A stretch of DNA of 64,000 bases. Source: Acanthosepion esculentum. Its lineage: Eukaryota; Mollusca; Cephalopoda; Sepiida; Sepiidae. Location of the stretch: contig OZ038482.1 of NCBI GenBank assembly GCA_964036315.1, forward strand, positions 12,893,785 to 12,957,784. The letters are read 5' to 3'. The notes below the pieces were generated by a model. That model searched no databases and had not been told where the DNA came from. It was given only the letters and a program-made list of their open reading frames with translations. Each line of letters starts with the position of its first letter. Within the stretch, counting starts at the first letter, position 1. Made by a program: the position numbers and the translations under genes. Shown here piece after piece: positions 31,126 to 42,432 of the stretch.

Positions 31126-32215
31126 TTTTTTTGGTTCCCCACTGCTGCGGCCTGATATTGAACTTATTTATTAAGTCCCTTGAAAATCATAGTTCCGCAT
31201 TAGGCTACTATCTATTGTTGCAATAAAAATATTGATTTCCAGAAAATATGGGTACCTGAAATGTTTTGCGAAATCTCCTTAGATATGTAAATTCATTGAG
31301 ATCCAAGAGTTGATGATGAGGATCATTTAAGCTTTTCTCCATAAACCAGATTAAATTTCCGTCTGTTGGGCGGGTTTTCAGCTAGTATATATGTATATCC
31401 AGAGAAATCTTTTATTCTTTAAGATGTGACTGCCTCCTTTTCTCAACTCTTTCCTGTCAATTGATGTGTAAATCTTCTTTAGTTAAAATTAAAATTTTCG
31501 TTTCAAGTTTCATTCTGGAACCTGTCTGCTTTTAAGATATCTAAAACGTATCAATATATTTAAAGTAATGAGGCGATGGCTTGAATATTTTTTATTTCAT
31601 TTTAATAAATTTTAGTAAAGCTAAAATATTTTAATGTAATTACAAAAATAAATATATTGATAAAATGAATTTATACGCCAAATGTTAAAATGGCGATGCA
31701 GTTTTTGATTTAGATGCAATTTACTGTTTGAAAAACCGATGTGGAATAGAACGTAATATTGTTGTTTTTCATCGCCCGTTGGAGTATTTCTTTATTCTCT
31801 GCCAAAAAGGTTGAAAATAATAAATTATTTAATCTGTGAGAAGTAACCATATTGGACATACGTTCATTCGTTGTCGACCTTTACCATCATAAATAAACTG
31901 TTTGTTTTTGTCGGTAATGAATCAGGTTTTCGGTGGGCGGACGTTGAAAGAGGAAAAAACAGCTGATTTCAATGGAAGATTCACAATTCTCAAATGAAAT
32001 TCACTGTTCGAAATTGAAAAGGTCATTTCTATAGGATTTCAGCAAGACTTAACAAACAAATTCAGGGAAGAGATTCAGGGTAGAGTCTTTCAAAGTTTGG
32101 AAATAGCCGTAGGGACAGGGAAATTCCATTGGAAGAGGACATGACCACAGTGAGGAAGTGCTTTTGTTGGTAGCAGAGTGAGGGAGGGGGTTGTAAAAAG
32201 TGGAGGAGGAAGAAG
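31126..32215. other. No gene seen
   Basis: AT-rich non-coding sequence, no repeat recognised except short A/T runs. Confidence 0.4.
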
Positions 32216-32455
32216 AGTTGAAAGAAGAAGAGGAAGAAGGTGTCGAAGAGAGAAAGAAGGAAAGAGAGAAAGAAAGAAAGAAAGAAAGAAGGAAAGAAGC
32301 AAAGAAAGAAGAGAGAAAGAAAGAAAGAAGGAAAGAAAGAAGAGAGGAAAAAAGGAAAGTGAGAGAAGAAGAGTAAAGTAAGAGAGTGAGTGAAAGAAGG
32401 AATGACAATGAAAGAAGAGTAAAAAAACAGGAAAGTAGAGAGAGAGAGAGAGGGG
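32216..32455. repeat. Polypurine (GAAA)n tract
   Basis: GAAA/GGAAA/GAGA units, ending in (GA)n at 32436-32452; overlapping long frames on the minus strand are compositional. Confidence 0.9.
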
Positions 32456-32690
32456 GGTTGGGGGAATGAAATGTAAAAAAGGAAAGACAGAAAGTTCAAA
32501 AGACAATTGAGAATTACAAAGAATATTCAGTTACGTTGTTTATTTGTAATCGACTGAGTAGTGATTTCTATCCTCACTGAGTGCTCCATACTTTTGCCCT
32601 TGTGCCACATCTAAGTCAAGCATAGAAAATCATCATTATTTGTAATCTAAAATCCAATTTAACTTTGCTTCAAGCTTCATTATTTCCTCC

Positions 32691-35600
32691 TTAACCCTTT
32701 GAGCCCTGCGTTCCTGATCAATTTTAACCCTTCCACATGAGCTCCTTTAAATAATTGATATGTAATGTTTCAGGGTAGATATAAAAATAGTTACAAAAAA
32801 TATAAGCATTATACTTAACAGGGAGAGAGTATGATTGCATGCCTTCACTTTATCGTCAGAATTCTTTCTTTGTGTCCCAGTCTATTCAAAACTAAAATTT
32901 CCATGTTTCTTTTTTTTTCTTCTTTTTAACCCGTTGTGCCCAACGTTCCTGAACAAGTTTAACCCTTCTGCCTGAGCCCCTGAGTCAAAATTCACAAATA
33001 ATTGGTATGTAATGTTTCAGGGTAGATATAAAAATAGTTACAAAAAATATAAGCATTATACTTAACAGGGAGAGAGTATGATTGCATGCCTTCACTTTAT
33101 CGTCAGAATTCTTTCTTTGTGTCCCAGTCTACCCAAAACTAAAATTTCCATGTTTCTTTTTTTTTCTTCTTTTTAACCCGTTGTGCCCAACGTTCCTGAA
33201 CAAGTTTAACCCTTCTGCCTGAGCCCCTGAGTCAAAATCTGAAAATAATTGGTATGTAATGTTTCAGGGTAGATATAAAAATAGTTACAAAAAATATAAG
33301 CATTATACTTAACAGGGAGAGAGTATGATTGCATGCCTTCACTTTATCGTCAGAATTCTTTCTTTGTGTCCCAGTCTACCCAAAACTAAAATTTCCATGT
33401 TTCTTTTTTTTTCTTCTTTTTAACCCTTTGAGCCCAACGTTCCTGAACAAGTTTAACCCTTCTGCCTGAGCCCCTGAGTCAAAATTCACAAATAATTGGT
33501 ATGTAATGTTTCAGGGTAGATATAAAAATAGTTACAAAAAATATAAGCATTATACTTAACAGGGAGAGAGTATGATTGCATGCCTTCACTTTATCGTCAG
33601 AATTCTTTCTTTGTGTCCCAGTCTACCCAAAACTAAAATTTCCATGTTTCTTTTTTTTCTTCTTTTTAACCAGTTGAGCCCAACGTTCCTGAACAAGTTT
33701 AACCCTTCTGCCTGAGCCCCTGAGTCAAAATTCACAAATAATTGGTATGTAATGTTTCAGGGTAGATATAAAAATAGTTACAAAAAATATAAGCATTATA
33801 CTTAACAGGGAGAGAGTATGATTGCATGCCTTCACTTTATCGTCAGAATTATTTCTTTGTGTCCCAGTCTACCCAAAACTAAAATTTCCATGTTTCTTTT
33901 TTTTTCTTCTTTTTAACCCGTTGTGCCCAACGTTCCTGAACAAGTTTAACCCTTCTGCCTGAGCCCCTGAGTCAAAATTCACAAATAATTGGTATGTAAT
34001 GTTTCAGGGTAGATATAAAAATAGTTACAAAAAATATAAGCATTATACTTAACAGGGAGAGAGTATGATTGCATGCCTTCACTTTATCGTCAGAATTCTT
34101 TCTTTGTGTCCCAGTCTACCCAAAACTAAAATTTCCATGTTTCTTTTTTTTTCTTCTTTTTAACCCGTTGTGCCCAACGTTCCTGAACAAGTTTAACCCT
34201 TCTGCCTGAGCCCCTGAGTCAAAATTCACAAATAATTGGTATGTAATGTTTCAGGGTAGATATAAAAATAGTTACAAAAAATATAAGCATTATACTTAAC
34301 AGGGAGAGAGTATGATTGCATGCCTTCACTTTATCGTCAGAATTCTTTCTTTGTGTCCCAGTCTACCCAAAACTAAAATTTCCATGTTTCTTTTTTTTTC
34401 TTCTTTTTAACCCGTTGTGCCCAACGTTCCTGAACAAGTTTAACCCTTCTGCCTGAGCCCCTGAGTCAAAATTCACAAATAATTGGTATGTAATGTTTCA
34501 GGGTAGATATAAAAATAGTTACAAAAAATATAAGCATTATACTTAACAGGGAGAGAGTATGATTGCATGCCTTCACTTTATCGTCAGAATTCTTTCTTTG
34601 TGTCCCAGTCTACTCAAAACTAAAATTTCCATGTTTCTTTTTTTTTCTTCTTTTTAACACGTTGTGCCCAAAGTTCCTGAACAAGTTTAAGCCTTCTGCC
34701 TGACCCCCTGAGTCAAAATTCACAAATAATTGTTATGTAATATTTCAGGGTAGATATAAAAATAATTACAAGAAATATAAGCATTATACTTAGCAGGGAG
34801 AGAGTATGATTGCATGCCTTCACTTTATCGTCAGAATTCTTTCTTTGTGTCCCAGTCTACCCAAAACTAAAATTTCCATGTTTCTTTTTTTTCTTCTTTT
34901 TAACCCGTTGAGCCCAACGTTCCTGAACAAGTTTAACCCTTCTGCCTGAGTTCCTGAGTCAAAATTTGAAAATAATTGGTATGTAATATTTCAGGGTAGA
35001 TATAAATATAATTACAAAAAATATAAGCATTATACTTAGCAGGGAGAGAGTATGATTGCATGCCTTCACTTTATCGCCAGAATTCTTTCTTTGTGTCCCA
35101 GTCTACCCAAAACTAAAATTTCCATGTTTCTTTTTTTTTCTTCTTTTTAACCCTTTGAGCCCAACGTTCCTGAACAATTTTAACCCTTCTGCCTGAGCCC
35201 CTGAGTAAAAATTCACAAATAATTGGTATGTAATATTTCAGGGTAGATATAAAAATAATTACAAAAAATATAAGCATTATACTTAACAGGGAGAGAGTAT
35301 GATTGCATGCCTTCACTTTATCGTCAGAATTCTTTCTTTGTGTCCCAGTCTACTCAAAACTAAAATTTCCATGTTTCTTTTTTTTTTCTTCTTTTTAACC
35401 CTTTGAGCCCAACGTTCCTGAACAAGTTTAACCCTTCTGCCTGAGCCCCTGAGTAAAAATTCACAAATAATTGGTGTGTAATATTTCAGGGTAGATATAA
35501 AAATAGTTACAAAAAATATAAGCATTATACTTAGCAGGGAGAGAGTATGATTGCATGCCTTCACTTTATCGTCAGAATTCTTTCTTTGTGTCCCTGTCTA

Positions 35601-36236
35601 CTCAAAACTAAAATTTCCATGTTTCTTTTTTTTTTCTTCTTTTTAACCCTTTGAGCCCAACGTTCCTGAACAAGTTTAACCCTTCTGCCTGAGTTCCTGA
35701 GTCAAAATTTGAAAATAATTGGTATGTAATGTTTCAGGGTAGATATAAAAAACAGTTACAAAAAATATAAGCATTATACTTAGCAGTGAGAGAGTATAAT
35801 TGCATGCCTTCACTTTATCGTCAGAATTCTTTCTTTGTGTCCCAGTCTACCCAAAACTAAAATTTCCATGTTTCTTTTTTTTTCTTCTTTTTAACCCGTT
35901 GAGCCCAACGTTCCTGAACAAGTTTAACCCTTCTGCCTGATTTCCTGAGTCAAAATTCACAAATAATTGGTATGTAATGTTTCAGGGTAGATATAAAAAT
36001 AATTACAAAAAATATAAGCATTATACTTAGCAGGGAGTGAGTATGATTGCATGCCTTCACTTTATCGTCAGAATTCTTTCTTTGTGTCCTAATCTACCCA
36101 GCAGGTGCTGCCTGTCTTGATGCACAAGAATAGCAAAACACAACACAAGTGTTTACCCACCGTTCAAACGGTGGCTGGGCATTACGTCATTTTTATCTAC
36201 TGCCGGTAAAGTGGTGGTCAGGGCTCAAAGGATTAA
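32691..36236 (+). mobile_element. piggyBac-like MITE with internal satellite expansion
   Basis: The left boundary is TTAA (32691-32694) then CCCTTTGAGCCCTG; the right boundary is CAGGGCTCAAAGGA then TTAA (36233-36236). These are inverted ends with intact TTAA duplications. Inside, a unit of 246-247 bp repeats about 14 times (the GGGAGAGAGTATGATTGCAT block at 32821, 33068, 33315, 33562, 33808 and so on to about 36031). Each unit begins with a copy of the left end (AACCCGTTG-GCCCAACGTTCC or AACCCTTTGAGCCC). The unique right part (36110-36236) is homologous to the right part of the 242-bp MITE at 3033-3274. No coding sequence. Confidence 0.85.
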
Positions 36237-36460
36237 AACATTGTTTCCCTGTCAACTATAATCTCCAATTATTCAAATGTAACGTCAATCGACATCTCCA
36301 GTTGTCTTGATCTATCCACTATCCTTCTCCACTTCCTTTCCTCTAACACTCCTATCTGCTCTCGCTCCAAATCCTCTGTAACCCCTTGCGTGCTAGTGGC
36401 TTCCCGCCTTGCTCGGGGTGAAAATCTTACCCCCCACTCCAAAAAAAATAAATAAACGTG
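36237..36460 (+). repeat. LINE 3' tail related to the 355-bp satellite monomer
   Basis: Reads, after GTTTCCCTGTC, an ORF tail (YNLQLFKCNVNRHL) and stop, then a 3' UTR with CTTTCCTCTAACACTCCT, CTGTAACCCCTTGCGTGCTA and CTCGGGGTGAAAATCTTA. This corresponds to the LINE-derived two thirds of the satellite monomer at 47301 onward, but it is diverged, single-copy and has no hairpin. The piggyBac-like element lies directly upstream. Confidence 0.75.
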
Positions 36461-36714
36461 ATTTCAAATTCTTTGCACCGTTCATGATTTGCAAGCGCTC
36501 GCAACAAGGAAATGTCGTCTTGATCAATTCGGCACTCATTTTTGCAAAACAAACGAAATATTTTAGAAACAGTTGTTAAAAAAATCCATTTTTTGTTGTT
36601 GAAAAAGTAGAACCAATCTGTTTAACTCCGTAATCTAAATTTGATATTAACCACGGCTTACATCTATCTTTTAGGGACTGAGAAAGATTTCTTCCGCGCG
36701 GATGTGCGTACGTG

Positions 36715-36805
36715 TATCATGTATGTATGTATGTATGTGCGTGTAAGTATGTGTGTGTGTGTGCGTGTGTGTGTGTATAAGAGAGAGAGAGAGGGGGGGG
36801 GAGAG
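36715..36805. repeat. (ATGT)n, (GT)n, (GA)n microsatellite
   Basis: Compound simple repeat. Confidence 0.9.
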
Positions 36806-37035
36806 AGAATATGATATAAAAACTTTATATAACAGAATAATGGTGGGTAATTGCATAACAAAAGAGAATATAAAGATCTCATGTTACGCGTTTCGATCTT
36901 CGGAAGGAATTCTTCAGACTAAATAATGTTTTATTCATGGAATCATACAGGGTGCGGCTGGTATTTGAGGACACACAGATTTAAGATTAATACTGCTTGC
37001 CACTAACTTCTAATGCTTTTATTTTTCAGAAATCA

Positions 37036-37639
37036 AGAATGGCAAACCCCATGATAACAAATGAAATGAAAAGGCATGCTGTGATTGTGGCATTAAAGGC
37101 TGATCATAGCGATTTGGATATTGCACGTTTCCTCAGAGTTGCAGGATCTTTTGTCCACAAGATACGAAAAGAGTTAGAAGACGCTGACAGTTCTCCAATG
37201 TATGTATCAAAACGTAAAAGATATTCTGCACGTTCTGATAAAGTGAGAACATCCGAATTTATTCAGGAAGTCAAGCAGACAATTGATGAAAACCGAGGTC
37301 AATCAATGAGGTCAACTGCCAAAAAGCTGCATGTGTCTGAAAAAAAAAACAATCAGAAGGAGTGTTCATGAAGACATTCGATACAAGTCCTACGTGATGA
37401 AGAGAGGTCAATTTATGTCTGAAAAAACAAAAGAAAACCGTTTAAACAGATCCAAAAGGCTTTTAAACAAACTTAAACATCTTTCAGAAGTTGGTGTGAT
37501 TTGGTTTTTCTCAGATGAGAAAAATTTTGATCAAGATCAAAAACTTAACAGAAGAAATGACAGATGGCTTTGTTCAGATCCTTCTGAGGTGCCAAGAGTG
37601 ATGCGCACAAAATTTCCTTTAGGGAAGGAAATGCAATAA
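37036..37639 (+). pseudogene. Tc1/mariner-type transposase, truncated
   Basis: The ATG at 37039-37041 opens MANPMITNEMKRHAVIVALK, a helix-turn-helix-like N-terminus (LDIARFLRVAGSFVHKIRKE). A frameshift in an A10 run near 37340-37350 breaks the frame; the continuation reads KTIRRSVHEDIRYKSYVMKR, then GVIWFFSDEKNFDQD with the first catalytic Asp, then NRRNDRWLCSDPSEVPRVMR and TKFP. Coding homology stops there, before the second and third catalytic residues. A GGTGCGGCTGGTATTTGAGG block at 36952 upstream may be the left terminal repeat; no right end was found. Dead fragment, about half the usual length. Confidence 0.75.
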
Positions 37640-38860
37640 ACGTCGGTTATACTTCTGCATACAAGAGAAACGCCGAAGAGACAGAGACACTTAATTTTGA
37701 ATATGAATTTGAAATCTCTGGCGTCCGAGGTGTTTGGACGCACAATCTAATCGACTTCATTCAGCTTCTTTGTGCATTTGTTTTGGCTTTTACCGTTTTT
37801 TTTTATAATACCACATTCTAATATCAGTAGTTTGTTAATAAAGGTGGCATTCTGTATGTACCTGGACGTAAATTTACCGTAGGAGACTCAAAAAATTAGT
37901 GTACTTTCTATACATTTTCGCCTTAATAAATTGATTATATAAATAATATTTTATTTTGTAAGTCAGTCTTCTTACACTAAAATTGATATTAACCACCGAT
38001 ATAAATAAAACTTTCAGCATATTCTGTTCAAAAAATAGCTTTCAGTTCCTCCAAATTAGAGGTTTCACTTTGGTATGTGCACTTAAATGTGGTAGTTGCT
38101 TTCCTGTCATTAGGCAAATGTTCTTAATAATCTGATTCTTTTTTATCCTGTCTATATTCGCAACACCAACTTCTTCAGATATTTTCTTGCTGGTCAATCA
38201 ACTTTTCTTTCTTATTACTCTTCTTTGTTTCTCAAATTTCTTTTTTTTTAACCTTTTTAAAACCATAAAAAAGCCATTGTTTTCGATTTCTTTTTTGCAT
38301 ATTCTCTCGTCTTTGGTCGTTTTTTTTTTTCACTTTTTTTCACTATTTCCAAAGTTTTGCTTCCATCACGTAATAAATTTACAATGTATTTTTCTTTTGA
38401 GGTTAAATCTTTCTTATGACGCATGACAGACTTTATATATCTGAACTGAAACCTTTGTGAAGTATAAAAATATCGGAGACCAACAAATAAGTTATTGTAA
38501 ATATCTATAATAAAAACTGTTATTAAAAACGTTCACATGGTATGTTTATCATATAAGTATATTTTTAAAATTTATCAACATCGGATGATGGTTAATATCA
38601 ATTTTACTGGGAAAACATTGAGTTGAAGGACACATATGAGGATCACTGCCAACTTGATGTTGCTTGATTTATTCTCAAATAATAGCAACACGGATATAGC
38701 TTTTTAGTCCTGCTAGGGACTTACATTTTTTGCACAGATGTGGCAATGTTGGAAGCCTATTGTAGTAGGTGTTACAGTAATATTTTAGTGAACTTTCTTT
38801 CATGTGACGTTCATTCCACCAACTGAGGTATATTCTTTTCCACACTTTCTTTAAGTAGAA
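37640..38860. other. No gene seen
   Basis: AT-rich sequence with pyrimidine-rich stretches (38190-38350). Possible remnant of the upstream transposon at its left edge only. Confidence 0.4.
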
Positions 38861-38863
38861 TTA

Positions 38864-39462
38864 CTATATAATGTGTCGCGAATTAATTTCCTGTCTGCGT
38901 GTGGCGTCTTTGATGATTTTTACTGCCTGTCCTACTGAGACACGACTAGATATATTACCGGTTAAAACAAACTCTGTGTTAACACTCTTAAAGAGATTAA
39001 CATCAAGACCTTTATGAACGAATTTTTCATGGTCAATACGATTATGTTTAAAATCTACCATTGGACACTGCTTTCCTGAACTGTCTCGATTGAGGTTTCC
39101 CCAGTCATTTTGTATGATGTTGTCTCTCTGTAGTTTCTTCTTCAAGCAATCTTTGTACCTCAATTTCAGTTTGGTCTCTGGCCTTTTTTCATCGGCCAAC
39201 TCATCGTACAGAAATGGATTAGGCATCCTATTGTCCTTCATGGTGACCTCATGTCCACTCCATCAGCATCGATACTGAAGCACCTGAAACTCTTTACGGG
39301 TAAACTCTGTTCGAGGATAACAAAGTTATTCACGAACACTTTCCACCGGATATCAAATTTACAGAGGAAACACTGTTGGTGAAATTGCTTCAGCCTTTTC
39401 ATGTGTCTCCGGAAAGTTTCATGCCTAACGCAATCTTCAGGTCTGAAGATTGCATATGGCAT
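38864..39462 (-). pseudogene. LINE C-terminal region, frameshifted
   Basis: On the minus strand, RHMKRLKQFHQQCFLCKFDI, then RWKVFVNNFVILEQSLPV (39420-39300) matches the ...LE-FHQRCLR-IL-IKW-D-V.N-EVL..A.LPS motif near the end of many LINE polyproteins. After a frameshift near 39240 it continues MKDNRMPNPFLYDEL, KLRYKDCLKKKLQ and NDWGNLNRDSSG, matching RMPK..FYGEL...RPK-RYKD-LK..L and W...A.DR..WR. It ends in unrelated sequence near 38864. This is a different LINE family from those with the SxLWNSLP tail. Confidence 0.7.
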
Positions 39463-39496
39463 GAAACTCCGAGTCGTGCGAACGATGTGGGTTAAT

Positions 39497-39555
39497 CTAT
39501 CTATCTATGTAAATATATATATACATCTATCTATCTATCTATCTATCTATCTATA
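39497..39555. repeat. (ATCT)n microsatellite
   Basis: ATCT units around a short (TA)n core. Confidence 0.9.
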
Positions 39556-39643
39556 TGATTAATACAAATATAGAATATCTCACTTTTTGTCATTTGGCTG
39601 ATGTTATTTTAATGTTATATATATGCGCGCGTGTGTGCACGTT

Positions 39644-39647
<4 letters not shown>

Positions 39648-39724
<77 letters not shown>
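39648..39724. repeat. (TA)n microsatellite
   Basis: TA run with one AA interruption, left flank of the hairpin element. Confidence 0.95.
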
Positions 39725-39756
39725 AAATGAAGAGGTTATAATGGTTCCAACGAGAG

Positions 39757-39976
39757 AAAAGTGTGTATATTAAAAAGAAGAGAGGTACCGCAAACTTTTT
39801 TGGTTGTAATGTGGGTTTTTAAAAAAATATTATTCTTTATTTTTCATAGTTTTACATAGTACATATGTAAAACTTTTACATAGTACATAGTACATATGTA
39901 AAACTATGAAAAATAAAGAATAATATTTTTTTAAAAACCCACATTACAACCAAAAAAGTTTGCGGTACCTCTCTTC

Positions 39977-39985
<9 letters not shown>
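39757..39985. mobile_element. Hairpin element, about 95-bp arms, between (TA)n tracts
   Basis: The left arm (from TATTAAAAAGAAGAGAGGTA, 39757) and right arm (ending at 39985) are perfect or near-perfect reverse complements; the loop of about 40 bp holds repeats of ACATAGTACATAGTACATAT. The outer block AGAGAGGTACCGCAAAC-TTTTTTGGTTGTAATG is related to the arms at 44190-44635. No coding capacity. Confidence 0.85.

Positions 39986-40038
<53 letters not shown>
39981..40038. repeat. (TA)n microsatellite
   Basis: TA run, right flank of the hairpin element. Confidence 0.95.
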
Positions 40039-40041
<3 letters not shown>

Positions 40042-40061
40042 CATGGTAAAAAATATTTTTA

Positions 40062-40176
40062 AGGCATGCTATATTTATAAGTAAAAGTGCTCAATGTCAG
40101 AGATAGAGCGTATGTAAATATATAAATATAGAAGTTGACGCTGAGGTGAACACCAAGAGGCGACAGTCTGTTTCAT
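40062..40176. repeat. Dispersed repeat, copy of 12825-12948
   Basis: Shared: GCTATATTTAT, AAGTGCTCAAT, CAGAGATAGAGCGT, GAGGCGACAGTCTGTTTCAT. This copy lacks the second hairpin arm. Confidence 0.8.
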
Positions 40177-41976
40177 CATTGAACGCAATATTCGGAACAC
40201 GTGTATTGTGCTTTGGCTCGAATATTTATGTATGCTGGTCAGTGGTGCATTATGGGTAGTGAAGTCTATTTTATTATCCTGTCGGTTATTGGGTGGACGG
40301 TAATGATTATCTTTTGAATTATTCTAGAGGCTAATAAGTAGAAATAATAGTGAATCCGAATGCTATTATTTGTAGCTATTTTATGTTGTTGTTAAGTTTT
40401 TAATCGTCATTCATTATTGATTCCTTAATCATTATTATTTCATTTACTTGCATTTATGTGTCCTTCATTCGTAGTTTGTTAATTTGTTTATTTGTAACAC
40501 CGCATCTTCACCCCATTAGCCCACGCACTCCACAAGACCGGCCGTTGGTCCGGTATGGTCCAGTATTACAGGTTAGACACAAGTCTCCGATTCCCAATGT
40601 CAATTCAAAGCCATCCTCCAGCCACGTTGTGATTGTTTTGAGCTTGGAGAGTGGTCATCAGATCGTAGAAATCCGGAAGCTCACCGTTGGTCCACCTACG
40701 TGTTCGTCGGGTGAAAATCGGGTTAACAGAAAGATAAATATAACCAAGTCAATTCGATTTTGAAAGAACAAAGTTTTTTTTTATATAAAGACACACAAAA
40801 AATAATTCTTGTTGCAAAATGTTGAATGTTTCTTGTATTTGAACAATAACCAAACACAAATACTTCGAATAATTTCGGTAAGGAGAGATGTGGCCTTCCT
40901 TTTAAACCTTTTTGGTCTGTTCATAGCGCAACTACTACAACCTTCGATGATCCCGTCCTCGGTAGTAGTAATAGTAGTAGTAGTATTAGTAGTAGCAGGA
41001 GTAGTGGTACTTAGATGTTAGCGGCGGTATTTCGCTTCTTCGTCCTCAGCTTCAGCAATACACAGCGAACGCTTCCTTTTCAATTTCTGACGTCTCTCCA
41101 CCCAGTTCGACTGCATTCGAAGACAGACGAACCAAAAACTCTCTCTCAGACTGGTGACGTATCTGTTTTTCTAGTGCGAACATAATGACATACTACCAAA
41201 GTACAACTTCACTCCTTCGAGAGTAAACACTTTACTTTTCCATCGATTGGTTTCCAAGGTTCACAACAAGACGCTATTGTTTATTACCTGACTATCAACC
41301 ACTCTGCCGCTCTTTGTAAACTATAGAGAGTCTTGTTTCAAAAAATAAATTCTAGATCAAAACATCCTTTATTTTAACTTCGATTCTTATAGTGTCAAAA
41401 TTCATTTCTTTTTTTACAAGTTTCAGATTATCATTGTTCCAGTAATTCTCTATTACTAATCTGATATCCTTTGTACACTTACAAAATGATTGTATTTCGT
41501 GTTCTAAATTAACTTTCATAAACATTTACATTTCAAAGTCTTTACAGCATATTAACATCTTGGTTATTCGAAAACGCCTCTCTTTCACCCGGCGTCCGCT
41601 GTCTTATAGCATATTCTCCTTTATTATTATTTCAGGGGTGATATCGCCCTTGCCACATATTTACTTAATTTGTTTATTTATTTATATGTATTTTTTGTTT
41701 ATTTTATTTATTATTTTTTTCAAGAGTTGGCTATTTTATTTTTTTTGTTTAATGTATTGACTTTGTATTGTTGCATTATCTACTTTGTATATAGCGTATA
41801 TATTTGCATTTATCCACCAATATATGCCCAATATCAGTTAGGATAACACAACAAACCTTACTCTCTAGAATGCAGCATTGGCCAGCATATATAAATTGTC
41901 GAACCAAAAGACAACACCCATGGATTGAAGATTGCGTTCTAGCAGGAAACAAACAGTCGCCGCTTGATGTTGAGGT
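40177..41976. other. No gene; possible LTR-like or old repeat DNA
   Basis: 40490-41300 is GC-balanced, has a (GTA)n run near 40965-40995, and a 101-codon open frame at 40458 without recognisable domain. 41340-41770 is AT-rich. I see no supported gene. Confidence 0.35.
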
Positions 41977-42381
41977 GTAAGAGTCTCTGACTGATGTCAA
42001 ATCGGTCGAATTTCGATCCCGGCTTGAAGCAATCGAATGTCTAGCCATACTGATGAGCTGTGATACAGCGAAACAGTCTGTCTGTGGATGTCTATTTATG
42101 CCCTCGTTCATCGATTGAGCACTATGGATCAAAGGGAATTTTTAACGGCTGTTGCTGCTTTAATGCATCGCTCTTCGTAAGAATTGAGCGCTGTGGCGGT
42201 CAGTATGGCGTTTATATATCACGTATATAATGTGTTAAAAATTCCGTTTCTCCGCCATGCGTCGATAGGGGTAAGAGTCTCTGACCGATGCCAAATCGGT
42301 CGAGTTTCGATCCCGGCTTGAAGCAATCGGATGTCAAGCCACAATGATGAGATGTGATACAGCGAAACAGTCTGTGCATGA

Positions 42382-42383
<2 letters not shown>
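41977..42383 (+). repeat. 294-bp tandem pair carrying hammerhead ribozyme cores
   Basis: Unit 1 starts at 41977 and unit 2 at 42271 (GTAAGAGTCTCTGAC-GATG in both). Unit 2 stops at a (TA)n tract after about 113 bp. Both contain AAATCGGTCGA-TTTCGATCC, with a box-B-like GTTTCGATCCC in unit 2, GGCTTGAAGCAATCG, and a hammerhead core (see next entry). This could be a ribozyme-bearing SINE or a retrozyme-like unit. Confidence 0.7.
42041..42085 (+). ncRNA. Hammerhead ribozyme core
   Basis: CTGATGA at 42050-42056, stem II GCTGT/ACAGC (42057-42061 with 42065-42069, loop GAT), GAAA at 42070-42073, then C. This is an exact match to the conserved hammerhead core CUGAUGA-stem II-GAAA. A GTC (possible cleavage triplet) lies at 42039-42041, separated from the core by TAGCCATA, which could form a 2-bp stem I. 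Stem III pairing is weak as drawn. The second unit has ATGATGA at 42344-42350 and GATGT/ACAGC, a degenerate copy followed by CAGT...ACTGTA. Confidence 0.6.

Positions 42384-42430
<47 letters not shown>
42384..42430. repeat. (TA)n microsatellite
   Basis: TA run truncating the second 294-bp unit. Confidence 0.95.

Positions 42431-42432
<2 letters not shown>

Noticed and set aside
31370..31400. Possible Helitron 3' end (GGGCGGGTTTTCAGCTAGTA)
   Set aside because: Ends in CTAG before T but has no convincing hairpin, and no matching 5' end was found.
40458..40763. 101-codon + strand ORF
   Set aside because: No domain, no homologous copy in the window, and it overlaps LTR-like non-coding sequence.
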